64,000 nt of DNA, taken from positions 19,678-83,677 of the forward strand of contig JAGHQL010000118.1 of NCBI GenBank assembly GCA_020080175.1, in the 5' to 3' direction. Below the pieces are notes generated by a model, which saw only the letters and a list, made by a program, of their open reading frames with translations, was not told the origin of the DNA and did not search any database. The translations under genes were made by a program, and so were the position numbers. The DNA comes from Glutinoglossum americanum (lineage: Eukaryota; Ascomycota; Geoglossomycetes; Geoglossales; Geoglossaceae). This document shows positions 1 to 11,949 of this stretch, in pieces (position 1 is the stretch's first letter; each line of letters opens with the position of its first letter).

Positions 1-1
1 C

Positions 2-322
2 ACCAACTCCGCCCCCAGCGGTCTCGTTCAAACCCTCTCGGGGGTTGGCCGCATCGTAGGCCCCTTCCTCAGCGGCGGCCTGTTCTCACTTGCCACGCGC
101 ATGAAGCTAAAGGGCGAGGCGCTGGCATGGTGCACATTCGGCGCCGTAGCTCTCGTGGGGTTCGCGATGACCTTTGGAATAAGGGGTGAGAAACTGGACG
201 CAGATGATTGGGGCGAGGGTAGGGATAGGGGGGAGGCAGAGGTTATCGAAGGAGATGAGGAGACACAGGAGGGGGGAAGGGCGTCAGAGGAAGGGCTGTC
301 GAGGAATGGCAAGCGGAGGTGA
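2..322 (+). CDS. MFS transporter, C-terminal fragment
   Basis: The window opens inside this gene; the open frame runs from base 2 to a stop at 322. The visible 106 residues end a major facilitator superfamily transporter. The Thr-Asn-Ser-Ala-Pro start and the VGRIVGPFLSGGLFSLAT stretch match the eleventh-helix region of fungal ZIFL/YCR023C-like transporters. A last hydrophobic helix (ALAWCTFGAVALVGFAMTFG) follows, then an acidic, Glu/Gly-rich cytoplasmic tail. The substrate cannot be told from this part. Family assignment rests on a short but typical segment; the 5' part lies outside the window. Confidence 0.7.
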   Translation, partial: TNSAPSGLVQTLSGVGRIVGPFLSGGLFSLATRMKLKGEALAWCTFGAVALVGFAMTFGIRGEKLDADDWGEGRDRGEAEVIEGDEETQEGGRASEEGLSRNGKRR

Positions 323-860
323 TGCGTGACGAGGGAGTCGGGGAGCGCTGGTAATTCGTTCATGTTTGTTTTTTCCCTTCTCTCCTCCTTGATGCTTAAT
401 GTCCGCGACGTATATGACGAGAACTATGGTATGGTATATGAGGATATAGACGGGCGTCAACCGGCGGAGTACACAGGAACGGTGGATTGATAGATAAATA
501 GACAAAGTGATTTTTTTTTTCACCACCTTGTGTAAAATTGATCACCGTATCGAAAGTTAATACGCTGAGATATATATACAGAGTTCGTCATAAATGGAGT
601 TTGGGGACCCCTACCACAGCGCTGAGAATCACTGTGGGGTGACGATTGGTGGATATCTACTACAATTAATAGCGAAACATGATATAACTTCCCAGCCTTC
701 TAGCGTGACCTAGCTATATGCTCTCCCGTGAGCTTATTGCTAAGAGATAGACCGAGGATGTATATATATACACATCGGATGTCAGCAGTCCGATCTTTTC
801 ATATGCGGCGACCGAAAGCTAACTCCCCCCCCCCCCCCTCTACCCTCTCCCTCTCCCATT
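323..860. other. Intergenic, no gene seen
   Basis: This stretch lies between two converging genes and should hold both 3' ends. It has T-rich runs near 508-520 and a C homopolymer near 826-838. Short open frames here have no coding character that I can recognise. Confidence 0.5.
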
Positions 861-2604
861 TCACGACGCCCTTCCCGGACAAGCTCTCAAGCACTGTAGC
901 AGATCCATCGCCGTCACGACCGCAACTCCTTGACCCTTATCGTCGATTCCAATACCCAGCACGACCTCGTCGTCCAAATACCCTGTGTTTTTCGACGCAG
1001 GGTTATCCAGCTTCCTACCCCACGCATACGCGATACCCACCGTATACGTGAAAGATGCCCAGTTCCCCCTATTCCCTTCTAGCGCTTCGTCGTCGTCCCA
1101 GTTTTCCTGAGGCGAAAATCCCGTTGCGGTCTCGTTGGACATGAGAAGTGGGTGTTGGGATACGCCGAGCATGCTGAATGGTGGGGCTGCGGACCATAAG
1201 ACGAAGTACCGCTCGTACCGCAAGGGGAGCTTGAGAGAATTGGGTAGTTTTCGGTGGACGGCGGCAAAGAAAACGGTGTTCTCTGTGTTGGGCACACAAC
1301 TCTTTTCTTTGCGTTCGCATAGTATAAGACGCAAGGAGTTTGTTGCTTGGTGCCAACGGCCGCCCGTCTCATTCGGGCTGTCTTCATCCTTCTCGAAGAG
1401 ACACGGTATTTCAAACGGATCAGTAAGGTTCGTAGTGGTTAGGCCACCCCCAAGAACTTTCGCCATGGTACGTCCGCCGCGAGGGGAGATTTCATAATGG
1501 ATGTACGAGTCACTGCCTGGGAAGAAGAGCATCCAGTTCTTTTCGAGAGGAGAGCGGTCTGAAGACGGATTGCGTGTGAGTTCTGTGAGGGTTGGGTATG
1601 ACATCAGGGGACCAAGGGATGGTGCGTTTGGGGTAGAGGCAAGGAGAGTGGAGAGGGGTGGATGCAGGGTACGGAGATCAATTATCCAGAGGCCAAAGCA
1701 AGCGTAGCGAGATCTAGGCCGGAAAATCGACAGTTAACATTGGGCATTGTGGGTGAGGAAGGCATTTCGACTAGGAGGCGGAGGATGTTGACTCGAATGC
1801 AGTCGGACGTGCTTACTGCGTATTGACCATCATCAAAGGCTCGCCCTTTCCGCTCCAGAAAACCCTCGGGTCGTGAAACCCTGGAATATCCACATACCCT
1901 CCAAGCTCGCCCTTGCAAGATTCCGCCGGAGTCGGTGGCACACTCAAAACCACCAGCTCAGTCTCACATCGCATGCCACCCGCTGCGCCCAGATACGACA
2001 CGTCATCCTTTGAGCATGCTTTCTCTCCTATCGGCCTCCCCTCGCTGGATCCCGTGTAACAGATGTTGGCTTCGCAGAGCACATTCTGTTGATGCAGCCC
2101 GTCCGTGACGATCCTGCTAACGAGGAGATACTGGTTCTGCGACCAGTACGGCAGTGAGACAATCGTCGGGTTCCAGAATATGCGAGTTTCGTCCTTCAAC
2201 GGATTTGGTGGGATCATGGAGATATTGCGTATGGCGTTAGGTAAGCGGATATGGTTCGTAATCCTATTTGGCCTTGTCGGGCACTTGAACAAAGCCTCAA
2301 GATAGGGGTTTAGAATTGGATGCGTCCATGCTGAAGATTTGGGATTGCTATTATCTTTTGAGGTGGTGCTGTAACTGTAATAGTATTCCCTAGGGGGTGA
2401 TATGTAATTGGAGGATATATTGAGGATAGGGAATGTATGGTGGTTGAGGTCGTGGATAGGAACATGTATGCCTTCTGGTGGTGGTATTGAGTGATGGGAC
2501 GAAGTCGTCGCGGGGAAATGGGCGCTGGACCTGTAGAACACAATAACTGCGAAAAGGATGAGCACCGGGAAGAGCAGACGTCTTAATGGAGGCAAGTAGA
2601 ACAT
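861..2604 (-). CDS. Type II membrane protein, fungal conserved, possible glycan-active enzyme
   Basis: Two exons, 1817-2604 and 861-1713, joined across a 103 bp intron (GTAAGC...CTAG), give 546 residues. The longer open frame begins with GTG at 2628, so I start at the first ATG (2604). The protein begins with a basic residue cluster and one hydrophobic helix (residues about 9-24), as in Golgi type II anchors, followed by a long lumenal part. The motif IPGFHDPRVFWSGKGEP followed by MMVNTQSRY recalls the substrate motif of beta-propeller glycosidase/phosphorylase and beta-mannosyltransferase families (GH130, GT91), but this is only a resemblance. Further conserved-looking blocks are GPLMSYPTLTELTRNP, EKNWMLFFP and GYLDDEVVLGIGIDD. 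I believe the family is widespread in filamentous fungi; its function is unknown to me. Confidence 0.7.
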
Positions 2605-4451
2605 ATTGTAGATAGACGGATTCCACACCGGAACCGGGATGTTTGACCAGCCGGAGGTGTAAAGGTACGAAGATGCACTGCGCTATAAGCAAGATACAGG
2701 CCACGACTAGCGGAAAGATTCAAGTCTCTTAATCCGAACTCAGAATGAATACATTTTCAAGTGCAGGAAGCGTGAAACGTCGAACTGGTGATGCTTTGGT
2801 TGCGCTATAGAATCAAATAAAACGCGCAAGAAGCTAACCCTTGGAGGAGTGGGGAGACTGCGTTTGCGGAGCCCCTAGCATACCGTAAAGCAAAAACTAA
2901 AATGGCAACACCCCAGGACCAAGCTCAGGATCAAACTTGGGCGCCCCCGGGCAGGCAACCGCAGACTTTCTATGAGATTGCGAACAGGGCTCCTTAATCA
3001 CCCGTCTTATCAGGAGGTTGGAGAGCACCCCTTATTCACCACCAAGTCGCCCCTTGGCTCCAAGAACCCTGCCCCAACATATACAAAGCGGCATAGTCCG
3101 TTTAGTACTCCGATATACATCTCCGTCGTCCCTTTTGTGCTTGAATAGAAGTGATTCTTGGTTTGTTGGCCGTGGTCACATGGATCGGGCAATTCTCTTC
3201 CTGGGTAGGAAATGGTCGGACAAGGGAGTACAGAAGTAACCATTTATAAGGTTCGCATCATCATGATTATATCTCTCGAAAGGTTAAGAAAACTCATAGA
3301 TTGAGAATGTAGATTCGATAAACCACATCGGAAAAGCTATATGGACGATCGTAAGGGCTATAGTAAGGCCTTAGCGACTTATTGTTATACGAAAAATCCA
3401 CAATACAGCTGGTATTCCAGTGCGAAAGGTATCAGTCAGTTAGCATTTTTGCCTAGGCACTAATGCACAGTCTGGCACGGTAATAGTCGCACGAGGTGCG
3501 ACTCTGCAAGCAAGGGAAGCGTCCGTAAAGGTGATTACACTATAGTCCAGATTGACAGTGTTAGTCTCCAAGATCGAAGCGCTCAAAACAGAAATGAGAA
3601 TGGTGCTTTATTGTAGCTGCGGCCCTCAGTGATCTTGGTGTAGATATGCTCATTTCCAGGAGGAAAATCACTTACTATCTAGTGCGTTGTGTTGTAATCA
3701 TTGGGTAAACGCGACGCAGGATTGATGAAATGACTAGAGAATGGCTTACCTTAGCCTAGAGCCGTATGGCATCCTCTGCAGGGTATCTAGTAAATAATCG
3801 GCAAACGAGTCTGTTCCTCGTCATGCTGGAAAGTATAGGGATACTGGATAGCTACCGGAAGTCAGCATCTAAGCTCTCCAAAATCAAGGAGAATAAATGC
3901 CAAAATTATGAAAAAAGATGAGGGTGAAACTGTTCAGAATATGTAAGATTGACTATCATCCTCCAACCCCGTATGGAAACTCTAGGCGTGAGCTTCACGG
4001 ACGAAGGAGATCAATCGCAAATTATATCATCATAAGGAACTCCAAAGTGCTCAGAGTTGATAGAGGAGTAGAAAAACTTACCATTGTCCTTGGTTGTAGT
4101 AGGTCAAGAAGAATGGACGAGAAGGAAATCGTTTCTCAAGCCGAATCGGCTAAAGGAAATTCAACATCACGTGAAAGGGCTCGGCAATATGAGGCTAGCC
4201 CTAGCTTCGTGTTTAAAGACAGTCCACACTAACGAATTCTCGATCGGGCTTAGCGCATCTTAGATCCGAACATTCACTCGAATGTTAGCCAGCAGCAACC
4301 ACCATCGTCAAAAAGTTCGACTTTATTACCACAGCGGCTTCCCGTAAGTATTCTCAAATTCTGATTTTTAGGCATTGCCTTATCCTTTCGATCCCACTCA
4401 AGAAACCTGGAAGCCTGTGTGTTAACAGCTGGAGTCTAGGTTATCATTACA
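2605..4451. other. Long intergenic region, one tiny open frame
   Basis: This is 1.85 kb without a recognisable gene. A 31-codon ATG frame at 2902-2997 (starts MATPQDQAQDQTW) has coding-like composition, but I cannot place it in a family. A 104-codon frame at 3918-4232 also has no recognisable features. No tRNA-like A/B boxes were seen. The right end should contain the L14 promoter. Confidence 0.4.
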
Positions 4452-5124
4452 ATGGGCGACGCCGACATCAAAGCCTCAGAGTGGAGACTGGTCGAACTCG
4501 GCCGTATTGTCCTCTTTTCCTCTGGTCCGTACAGCGGTAAACTTGCAGCCATTGTTGAGATAATCGATCATAAACGCGTGCGTTTATTTGTTCCGGAAAT
4601 GCCTCCTACTTTATGCTAATTGTGCCCTGTAGGTTCTTGTCGATGGCCCTTCAGTAGACGAAAAAGCTGTCGTCCCTCGGCATGCCACTCCCCTTTCCCA
4701 TATTGTCCTAACACCAATCGTCATTCCTAAGCTCCCCCGTGCAGCAAGAAACGGTGTCGTCAAGAGCGCATGGGAAAAGGCCGAGGTAGAGAAGAAGTGG
4801 GCCCAGAGCGCATGGGCAAAGAAGAGGGATCAGAGGGAGCGGAGACGAGCGCTGACTGACTTCGATCGCTTCAAGGTTATGAAGTTGAGGAAGCAGGTGG
4901 GTTCACATTCCAATTTGCTCTGGGTTTCTAGACATAGATTTAGGAACCCAGCACGATGCGTTTGGGCGGCCGGGGGACATTAGCAGCTTCTATGGCCACA
5001 GACCATATGCTTTCGTTATCTTGCTACTGTGATGTGCACAGCTAACACTGAGGTTGCTCGTGTTTAGACCCGTTTCGAAGTCCGGAAGTCTGTAGCGAAT
5101 ATCCGTGCCACAGCTAAAGCCTAA
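4452..5124 (+). CDS. RPL14: 60S ribosomal protein L14 (eL14)
   Basis: Exons 4452-4577, 4633-4896 and 5068-5124 encode 148 residues, the normal length for fungal eL14. The protein is part of the large ribosomal subunit. Diagnostic stretches are [20 protein letters not shown] (KOW-type N-terminus), KRVLVDGPS across the first intron, and [18 protein letters not shown] across the second. All introns are in phase 0 and GT-AG. Intron 2 is 171 bp, long for this gene neighbourhood; I looked for a snoRNA in it and found no convincing one. The gene runs in the same direction as NAC alpha and ATP synthase d downstream. Confidence 0.96.
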
Positions 5125-5700
5125 CTATTCTGTAAACATGTGGAGGGAGGTTTGATGGCGATTTGAGATTTCGGCTGGCCTGCTTCAAGCCCAGGGTATA
5201 GAAGCTTTATTACTCCAAAATTCCATCGGCGTCAACTCAAGCCTTTTATCCACAAAATGCAACACGTCGTAGCCAATGAAATCGTGCAGTAGATTCGAAA
5301 TGTAGCCCTTTGCACAAACTTTATTACGTAGTCCACTAAAGTGATGAAACGTCTCCAGACCTAACAATTGATTTTTTTTCATTGCCATAAATTTCAATCC
5401 TATTTATGAATTCAATTGCTCAAGGCGATATCCATGTGTCGGGAAATATTCGCTTAGTCACGTCTTAAGTCCAGTCACAATTCCTCAAATCCAAACCTTG
5501 TCGGCTAGCAACATCAGGTTAATTTTCTAGTACATCATCACTACCTCAAACTTCACATTTCTCTCTGGTAAATCTAGCTTCCCTTATTCACCATGTGCAA
5601 GATTGTGTACATGTTCAAGACCATGATTTATCGCTAGAGCTCTTGTTCGTGTTAGGCATCGTTAACTTTGTTCTCTCCGTCACACATAGGTTAACTCGCC
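5125..5700. promoter_or_regulatory. Upstream region of NAC alpha with a possible leader intron
   Basis: This is the spacer between L14 and NAC alpha. An upstream ATG at 5592 opens a 14-codon frame ending at 5636. The stretch from about GTGTAC (5604) to CACATAG (5689) could instead be a 5' leader intron, which would remove most of that upstream frame. Neither can be settled from sequence alone. Confidence 0.35.
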
Positions 5701-6533
<833 letters not shown>

Positions 6534-6865
6534 ACGCGTTTCTGGTCTCACGCCTTGGCGGCAGTCGCTTTTGTTGTGGGCCTCCTACACTATGGTTTAC
6601 TGGCATGAATAGCCTTGAGGGTTTGCCCTTGAGATTAAAAGCATCGTTTCTAAGCTAGAAACTCAAAAAGACTTTAATGTATATCTGAAGGCAGCAAAAG
6701 CTTTGTCACTTCTGCTTCTAAATCTTCAAGCCGTGTCGGAACCGTTCGAACTTTCCTGTGAGGTTTATCACGTGAACACTGCTAAACGTATCCACCCGAA
6801 CCTCCACCCTACTCAACATCCCCTCCGACCCCATCCATCATCTCTTAACCTACAATTATCGCACA
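6534..6865. other. Intergenic, NAC alpha 3' end and ATP7 promoter
   Basis: 332 bp between two genes in the same direction. A CACGTGA sequence (E-box-like) lies near 6769. Nothing else was recognised. Confidence 0.4.
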
Positions 6866-7623
6866 ATGGCAGTCGGAGTATGCTATCTCTATCCTAACAA
6901 CATGTCTAAGTCCTTTCGAACAACTTATGTTTGGTGCTGAGCTAATACTTATAAATTGGTAGCGGAGTGCCGCGCTCAAGATCGACTGGGTCAAGATCAC
7001 CACTTCCCTGGGCCTCAAGGGAAACACGGCCACAGCTCTCCAATCCTTCAAAAAACGCAATGAGGATGCCCGCCGAAAAGTCCAATTGCTCTCTGAGCAA
7101 CCCCAGGATGTCGATTTCTTGCAATACCGATCGACACTCAAAAACCAAGCTATCATAGACGAAATCGAGAAGGATTTCAAGGCCTTCAAGCCTGTGACTT
7201 ACGACGTTAAGCGGCAGATCAAGGCTATTGAGGCGTTTGAAGCACAGGCAGTTAAGAATGCCGAGGAGACGAAAGGAAAGGTTGACGCAGAGTTGAGTGA
7301 TTTGGACAAAACGTTGAGGAATATCGAAGAGGCTCGGCCGTTTGAGGATCTCACAGTGGTGCGTATCTACCGGGCTTATATTATGGCTTCTGCTTGTCCC
7401 AGGGGCTATTTCCTCAATCTTTGCTCATCACGTTATCGAATCGCAGGATGAAGTTGTTGCCGCTCGCCCAGACATCGAGGAACGCACCAAACAGCTGGTA
7501 TCGAAAGGCCGCTGGGCTGTTCCTGGATACAAGGTACGATATCAAAACGCTGAACAGGCCAACTCCCAGTCAAATAGCTCACAATCACAATAGGAAAAAT
7601 TCGGCGATCTCTCGGTTCTATAG
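6866..7623 (+). CDS. ATP7: Mitochondrial ATP synthase subunit d
   Basis: Four exons (6866-6877, 6963-7358, 7447-7533, 7594-7623) encode 174 residues, the usual size. Subunit d is part of the peripheral stalk of the F1Fo ATP synthase in the inner mitochondrial membrane. The N-terminus [16 protein letters not shown] is split by an intron after only four codons. Family marks include [41 protein letters not shown] and the C-terminal [16 protein letters not shown]. The last exon is only 30 bp. All junctions are GT-AG and keep the frame. Confidence 0.95.
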
Positions 7624-7946
7624 AACTTCGCGTTACACAACGCCAAACCCGCCCAACAAGGGTGTGTGTACTACCGTTCAAAGTCCCCACGTCTTCTTGG
7701 TTGGCAAAATTAGAAAAGAGATGCTGTTATTATTTGACTTTGTTTTTGTCACTTTCAAAATCCCTGTATCAAAAAAGACAAACTAAATGCAAAAATGTCC
7801 ATTTCATACCAATCGTGCTGGTGATGCCCTGTCAATAGCTTGCCTATCCTATGGATTTGAAGAGGGTGGGGTTGAGGCGCTGCACGGCCAGTCCTAGTGC
7901 ATGTCCGGCTTCTCGACATGCAACCGATTAACAATACAGGCACTGC

Positions 7947-8210
7947 CTAGCCGCCGAAGTTCTCACGGAGGAATTGATGCCAAAACTCATCCATGTCGGA
8001 GGATAGGTTCTTCGCCCCTGCACTACTTCCAGCTCCACTGGCGCCACTTCCACCTCTGCTTCTGCAGCCGCTTCCATCATGCCCTCCAACCCCGGGATTC
8101 TTAGTGGCATCACTGCTTCCATTACCTGCCTTACTGCCGTCAGCCGGGGCACTAGGAGTTGAACTCCCAGCCTTGTCGCTAGTCGCCCCTGGCGATGACA
8201 GCGATGACAT
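7947..8210 (-). CDS. Small Ser/Gly-rich hypothetical protein
   Basis: An ATG at 8210 opens an 87-codon frame to a stop at 7947. Most of it is low-complexity Ser/Gly/Ala, but it ends in a distinct amphipathic segment, DMDEFWHQFLRENFGG, which looks like a short conserved motif. The frame remains open upstream of the ATG to a GTG at 8222. I do not recognise a family. It could be the last exon of a longer gene, but no partner exon was found between 8223 and 9500. It lies downstream of ATP7 on the other strand. Confidence 0.35.
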   Translation of the reverse strand: MSSLSSPGATSDKAGSSTPSAPADGSKAGNGSSDATKNPGVGGHDGSGCRSRGGSGASGAGSSAGAKNLSSDMDEFWHQFLRENFGG

Positions 8211-9568
8211 GTTCTCGCTCACGATGACCCCCTTGTTGTGTTTATTGTGATGGTGCCTTGTGGCTTTATGGCCGGTCTTTATGATTTGTTTTGATCCTTT
8301 TCTTCGATGGTGGTTATGTATATACTAGAGAGGGTGATGCTACTTATACTTATCCCAGTCGTGGGATACCAGTTTGTATATGGCGTTGGTGTCGTGCAGA
8401 GTCTTTTTAGGTGGAGTCACTGTTGGGAGTAAGGTCAAACTGAGGGCTGGAAGATCGTTTCCGCTCTGTGGTCAGCTGGGAAACGGTTTGCATGATTGAA
8501 GGTTTTAGGGGGAGGTATGACGTCTTTTTGCCCAGCGTGAGGCTGGACGGCGGCTTCCATTGTTAGATCTTCTCAGCAGGCCGCAAATCCCATATCGCCA
8601 CGCCTTCCCAGAACGGCCACAGGCTACGCTGCTTCCGTACCCAAACTCCAGTGTATATGAATTGCGTGGTTCCTAGCGATTGCTTGTTCACTTATATTTA
8701 GAGATTATACCCATCTCCTCCCCCCCTTTTTTTAAGCCAACCAAAGTTAGCGGGTCTTTCCCAGAGAGCTGGCGCAAAACCGAGATAAGGCATCTCAGGA
8801 GGCCGCAATTGCAACTCGCTACCCCGTTATTCATGCATTGTTCACTCATCCCTTATCCTGCTGCTTGCGCCCTGTTTCTATTCTACGCTTCAGCCCTACA
8901 GTCTCTACTATCCCTCACCAGTTAAACCGTTTCAAAAGCACTTACCAGTTTGATGTCAGATTGAGGCTCGAGACCGGTAAGGGTGACACAGCTCACACCA
9001 AGTTACCGGGTTGAGGAGAGGGGCGGAAAGTTGGGTTATGTATCACCTAGCTAGCTGGCTAGCGTGTTAGCCGTTTGTTTGCGAAGGGGGTACAGCGTAA
9101 CTCATCGATGAACTGAGATCTCGTTTGAACCCTGAACTATATACCCGTGAAGCCATGACTTTTACTTGCTTGTTGATATAGGCGATGAGCGTAGGAGGGG
9201 TTGCTAGATGTGTAGTTTTTTTTTCGGATTCCCATTTGTACAAGATGCGCGTGGGGCATGACTTTAATAAGACTTCGACATAGCAAGGGACTGGGAATTA
9301 CGAGCCCTTTATGAGAGATACTACGCTACGCTACTTATTAATGCTACCTAGGGGACTCTAGGCGTAACCTAGGGCAATTAGTCTTTAGGTGAACATCGAG
9401 GCCCGAGACCCCCTCTTTTCCGTCGGCGGTGGACAGCGTGTTCGATCAAAGGAGGCCCCTAGAAATGAGAGATAATAATCTGTTTGGCTTATTATTCACG
9501 ATTGAAATTCCCATATAGAGACAAACGCCAGAAAACCACATGCCCGTCCCCAAAAAGGAGAGAACCCG
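8211..9568. other. Intergenic, no gene seen
   Basis: About 1.36 kb with pyrimidine-rich runs and small palindromic words: repeated CTAGCTAG/GCTAGC near 9047-9073 and a CTACG triplet repeat near 9322-9336. No open frame with recognisable content and no tRNA-like box. Confidence 0.45.
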
Positions 9569-11723
9569 TTAACTCATCAATAGCTTAACCGCCCATCCAA
9601 TATTCAAAGTCCTCAAATCGCTATAATGCTGTCCCGTACCCAAGAAAACAACAGGAATCCCCGTCGCGTGCACCATGCTGACTAGTGTGCCAATCATCTC
9701 GCCTACCGTGTCGCATTTGGAGATTATGAACCCGTCGAGATGTCTGCCTGCGCCAAAGGCAGCGTTGAAGTTCCGAGCTTGCTGCACGGAATCTGTCCCT
9801 ACAAGGGCTTCACCTACCATTAGGATCTTGTCAGGTTGGGCGAACTTGGCGAATTTCTCGAGGGACGACATGAGGCGTTGGTCGTTATGCCGACGGCCTG
9901 CAGTGTCTATGAGCACAACATCGAAGCTGGCTTGCGTCGCATATGAAACGGCGTCCTTTGCAGTATTTGCGGCGTCTTTGCCATAACCCTTTTCATACAG
10001 CTCGACAAATCCTCCTTCCCGCTCACCTAACTCTTTCAGGTTTCTAGCGTGCACACGCAGTTGCTCAACAGCACCACTTCTGAAGGTATCACAGGCGGCA
10101 ATAAGGACTCTGTATTTGTTCTGCAGAAGGAAAAAGGCGATTTTGGACAGGTTGGTGGACTTGCCCACACCGTTGACGCCCACGATAGAAATTACGTATG
10201 GGCGACGTGACTGCATAGACGCGAGAGAAGGTGAGGTGACAGATTGGATTTCTCGTAGGAGGTCGAGAGAGGATGTTGGAGTGAGTATTTTGCGGAGAGA
10301 TGATTCCATGGCTGCGCGGATTGTGGCATCGATGGCTGCAGAGATAAGGATGTCAGGTTTCATGAAAAACAATGTCTGGGACAGACATACTCTGAAAACT
10401 CCCGGTCTTAACTCCGACTAGACTCCTCTCCACGCCTTCACATAGCCGTATTGCAGCCTCTCGTGCCACATTCTTATTTAATAGATGTTCTTCCATGCCT
10501 CTCATAGGCTTCTCCAGATCCTCATGTGTCAGGAGTTTTCCTCCGACAACATTCCTAAACAACCCTGATATCACCCCAATACTCGATCCTACCACCCCAC
10601 CAGAAGTAGGCCCACTAGTCTTCTTCTTAGCATCAACTGACGATAATATTGAGTTCACTTCATCATCCAAATCTTTCAAGACAAATTCACCCCGGCCGGT
10701 CTTAGTCCCCCAATCTTCCTGTCTCACTTGCTCCATTGCACCGGGCCGCGCACCGTCGTCGGTCTCTTCATCGGTATTCGCGATGGTGGAATAGTCCAAC
10801 ACCTGGTCACCGTCGTCCTCGTCCGCGAGCCCATCAGCATCCCATCTTCGCATCTTCTTGCCTGTGGATTTATTGGCGCCTTTTGGCTTTCTCGATAAAG
10901 AATTTTCTTCGCCAGACGAGGCATGGTTAGGAGCGTTAGCGGCTTTCCTTGCACGACGAGACGTCCGTCCGCCAGGTGCCCCTTTAGGAGCAGAGATCAG
11001 ATGGTTAATGGCTGGAGAGGCAGGACGAGACGTCTGGGGCGTGGAGTTGGGCGTTTGGTCGGCAGATCGAGAGTCCTTTTCCGCAATTTTTGGTTGTGCT
11101 GGAATACTTGAAGTTAGCAAAGCAATAAATGAAGCTAAACCCCCTATACTTTGTACCTCTTAAAATTCCAGGGAGAGGCGGCGGCTCATCCAGCGAGAGC
11201 GCAGGGTTCGGTGGAACGGATTTTGCAACTGTAGCCACATATCTCTCAGGAAGTCCTCCAGATGCTGTCTCTAAATCCCTGACGATGGTATCAAAGTAGT
11301 CGCCAAAATGGCATTCGACAACGCTGGTATTCGGCTTCTTCAGTTGACTTCCATAAAGCTCCACAAACAGGTCCTTCACTTTATCCAAGAGTTCATCAAT
11401 CCAAGAAAGATGGAGCAGCGATTGATACACAGCCTGATCGATGTAATTCCGGTTAGTAATAGAGACCTATCCTAGTAAGGGAGAGGGTAACTACTCACTA
11501 TGAAAATTAAACCCAAGTCCTTCACAGATTTCCATTTCAGAGTGTATTGGTCCTTTTTATACTGCGGATTTCGTGCAGCCTCTCCACTCACCGTGGGAAT
11601 TATACGTTCCTCGATAAAGACGTCGGTGATAAGGCTATTGATAACATTGGAATTGACCGGCGCATACGCCTTGGACCAGAGCACAACACCCGAGGTGCTT
11701 AAAATCTCGAAACTGTCAAGCAT
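9569..11723 (-). CDS. SRP101: Signal recognition particle receptor subunit alpha
   Basis: Exons 11499-11723, 11157-11433, 10391-11098 and 9569-10335 encode 658 residues. The protein docks SRP-ribosome complexes at the ER membrane through GTPase pairing with SRP54. The N-terminal longin-like domain begins MLDSFEILSTSGVVLWSK and continues with AVYQSLLHLSWIDELLDKV. A charged, Ser/Pro-rich linker follows. The NG domain carries G1 GVNGVGKST, DTFRSGAVEQL, G3 DTAGRRHND and SKCD in place of TKxD, ending with GTGQHYSDLR. Introns are 55-65 bp; the first has a perfect TACTAAC branch site. Length and domain order fit fungal SRP101/docking protein. Confidence 0.96.
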
Positions 11724-11949
11724 GGTGATGTGCGGCTAGTCTGATAAAATGACAGCAATTGTTTTGGCTTTTGGCATCAAGTTGATATCGTGGCGATGAG
11801 GGCTTATGTAAGGTATCACGTTCCATCTGTAAAGCGGCGGGAGACACATTTCGTTATTGTTCTCGACCAACGCAGTAGTGCTAATCAATCTAACCTCTCT
11901 CAAGTGTCGACGTCCCCTCCCCTATTGCCCCTGCACTAAGCTTAATTCG

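Noticed and set aside
4897-5067. snoRNA inside the long second intron of the L14 gene
   Set aside because: TGATG- and CTGA-like words are present but too close together and without a terminal stem; no H/ACA structure was evident.
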